Part shown: in pieces, positions 6,169 through 6,170 of the stretch
How positions within the stretch are numbered: the stretch's first letter is position 1
Layout: the number at the start of each line of letters is the position of its first letter
Assembly: GCA_946886125.1 (NCBI GenBank)
Contig: CAMPHY010000036.1
Location: forward strand, 1-6,170
Reading direction: 5' to 3'
From: an uncultured Candidatus Saccharibacteria bacterium
GTDB lineage: Bacteria; Patescibacteria; Saccharimonadia; Saccharimonadales; UBA6022
DNA length: 6,170 nt
Program-made: the position numbers and the translations under genes
The notes under the pieces: model-generated
What the model saw: only the letters and a program-made list of their open reading frames with translations
What the model was told of the DNA's origin: nothing
The model's database searches: none

Positions 6169-6170
6169 AC
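5920..6170 (-). CDS. Type IV pilin-like protein, C-terminal part, 5' end outside window (first pilin gene)
   Basis: An open frame enters from the right edge and ends with TAA at 5922-5920, giving 82 visible residues from DGDNYVLSAWNMV to the end ITNCNETPPAGA. An in-frame TTG at 6150 is not taken as a start, because homology to the third pilin gene continues upstream of it to the edge. The visible part aligns along its length with residues 119-194 of that protein, with a few extra residues before YLCNHP and a slightly longer GGTLGGVYYDDRD loop. Two cysteines are conserved (in LCNHP and TNCNE). The N-terminal pilin helix is not in the window, so pilin identity is inferred from this paralogy and from the cassette. 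The next pilin gene begins 3 bases after the stop. Confidence 0.8.
   Translation of the reverse strand, partial: DGDNYVLSAWNMVNDPQTDTMYRRVGFRETRTVTELTQSYLCNHPAIGGTLGGVYYDDRDMYKHSYTISSITNCNETPPAGA
5925..5929 (-). promoter_or_regulatory. Shine-Dalgarno of the second pilin gene
   Basis: The minus strand reads AGGAG, eight bases before the ATG at 5916, within the final Ala-Gly-Ala codons of the preceding pilin gene. This strong site fixes the start and suggests re-initiation by ribosomes finishing the upstream gene. Confidence 0.75.

Noticed and set aside
1..6170. Alternative genetic code (UGA recoded), as in some CPR lineages
   Set aside because: All genes are full length in the standard code with TAA or TAG stops. 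None needs an in-frame UGA, and six stops are too few to draw a conclusion from the absence of UGA stops.

Overview
The window is a compact block of bacterial genes, all on the minus strand, so transcription runs from high to low coordinates. In transcription order it holds a truncated type IV pilin-like gene, two complete pilin-like genes, tilS (tRNA-Ile lysidine synthase), ftsH (membrane AAA+ protease), murJ (lipid II flippase family) and the 5' part of lepA (elongation factor 4). Almost every base is coding. The longest gap, 72 bases between tilS and ftsH, appears to be a promoter and leader. No mobile element, CRISPR array, tRNA or rRNA was seen.

The likely source is a Patescibacteria/CPR genome, most plausibly Candidatus Saccharibacteria (TM7). 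This rests on recognising the style of the proteins: prepilins with the N-terminal block GFTIVELLIVIVVIGILAA, a short TilS without the usual C-terminal domain, a divergent MurJ and very tight packing. It is inference, not proof. The standard code fits: all frames are open, the stops seen are TAA or TAG, and no in-frame TGA is needed.

5' end of the transcription unit (4842-6170): three class III-type prepilin genes in tandem. The outer two share a distinctive Cys-containing C-terminal domain, while the middle one is a different pilin that shares only the N-terminal helix. Spacing is 3 bases between the first two and an 8-base overlap between the second and third, which suggests translational coupling. 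A perfect 10-bp hairpin starts 6 nt after the AUG of the last pilin gene (second A of its third codon).

Housekeeping part (1-4812): tilS precedes ftsH, echoing the tilS-hpt-ftsH order known from Firmicutes but without hpt. FtsH keeps all catalytic residues. murJ follows 14 bases later. Its protein keeps two of five charged residues known to matter in E. coli MurJ and has replaced three arginines. lepA starts 24 bases after murJ and has an extended -10 promoter so close to its ATG that the transcript would have almost no leader. A similar -10-like box sits just before tilS.

The most notable items are the pilin cassette with its shared C-terminal domain, the hairpin at the pilin-pilin overlap, the altered MurJ charge set and the near-leaderless promoter candidates.
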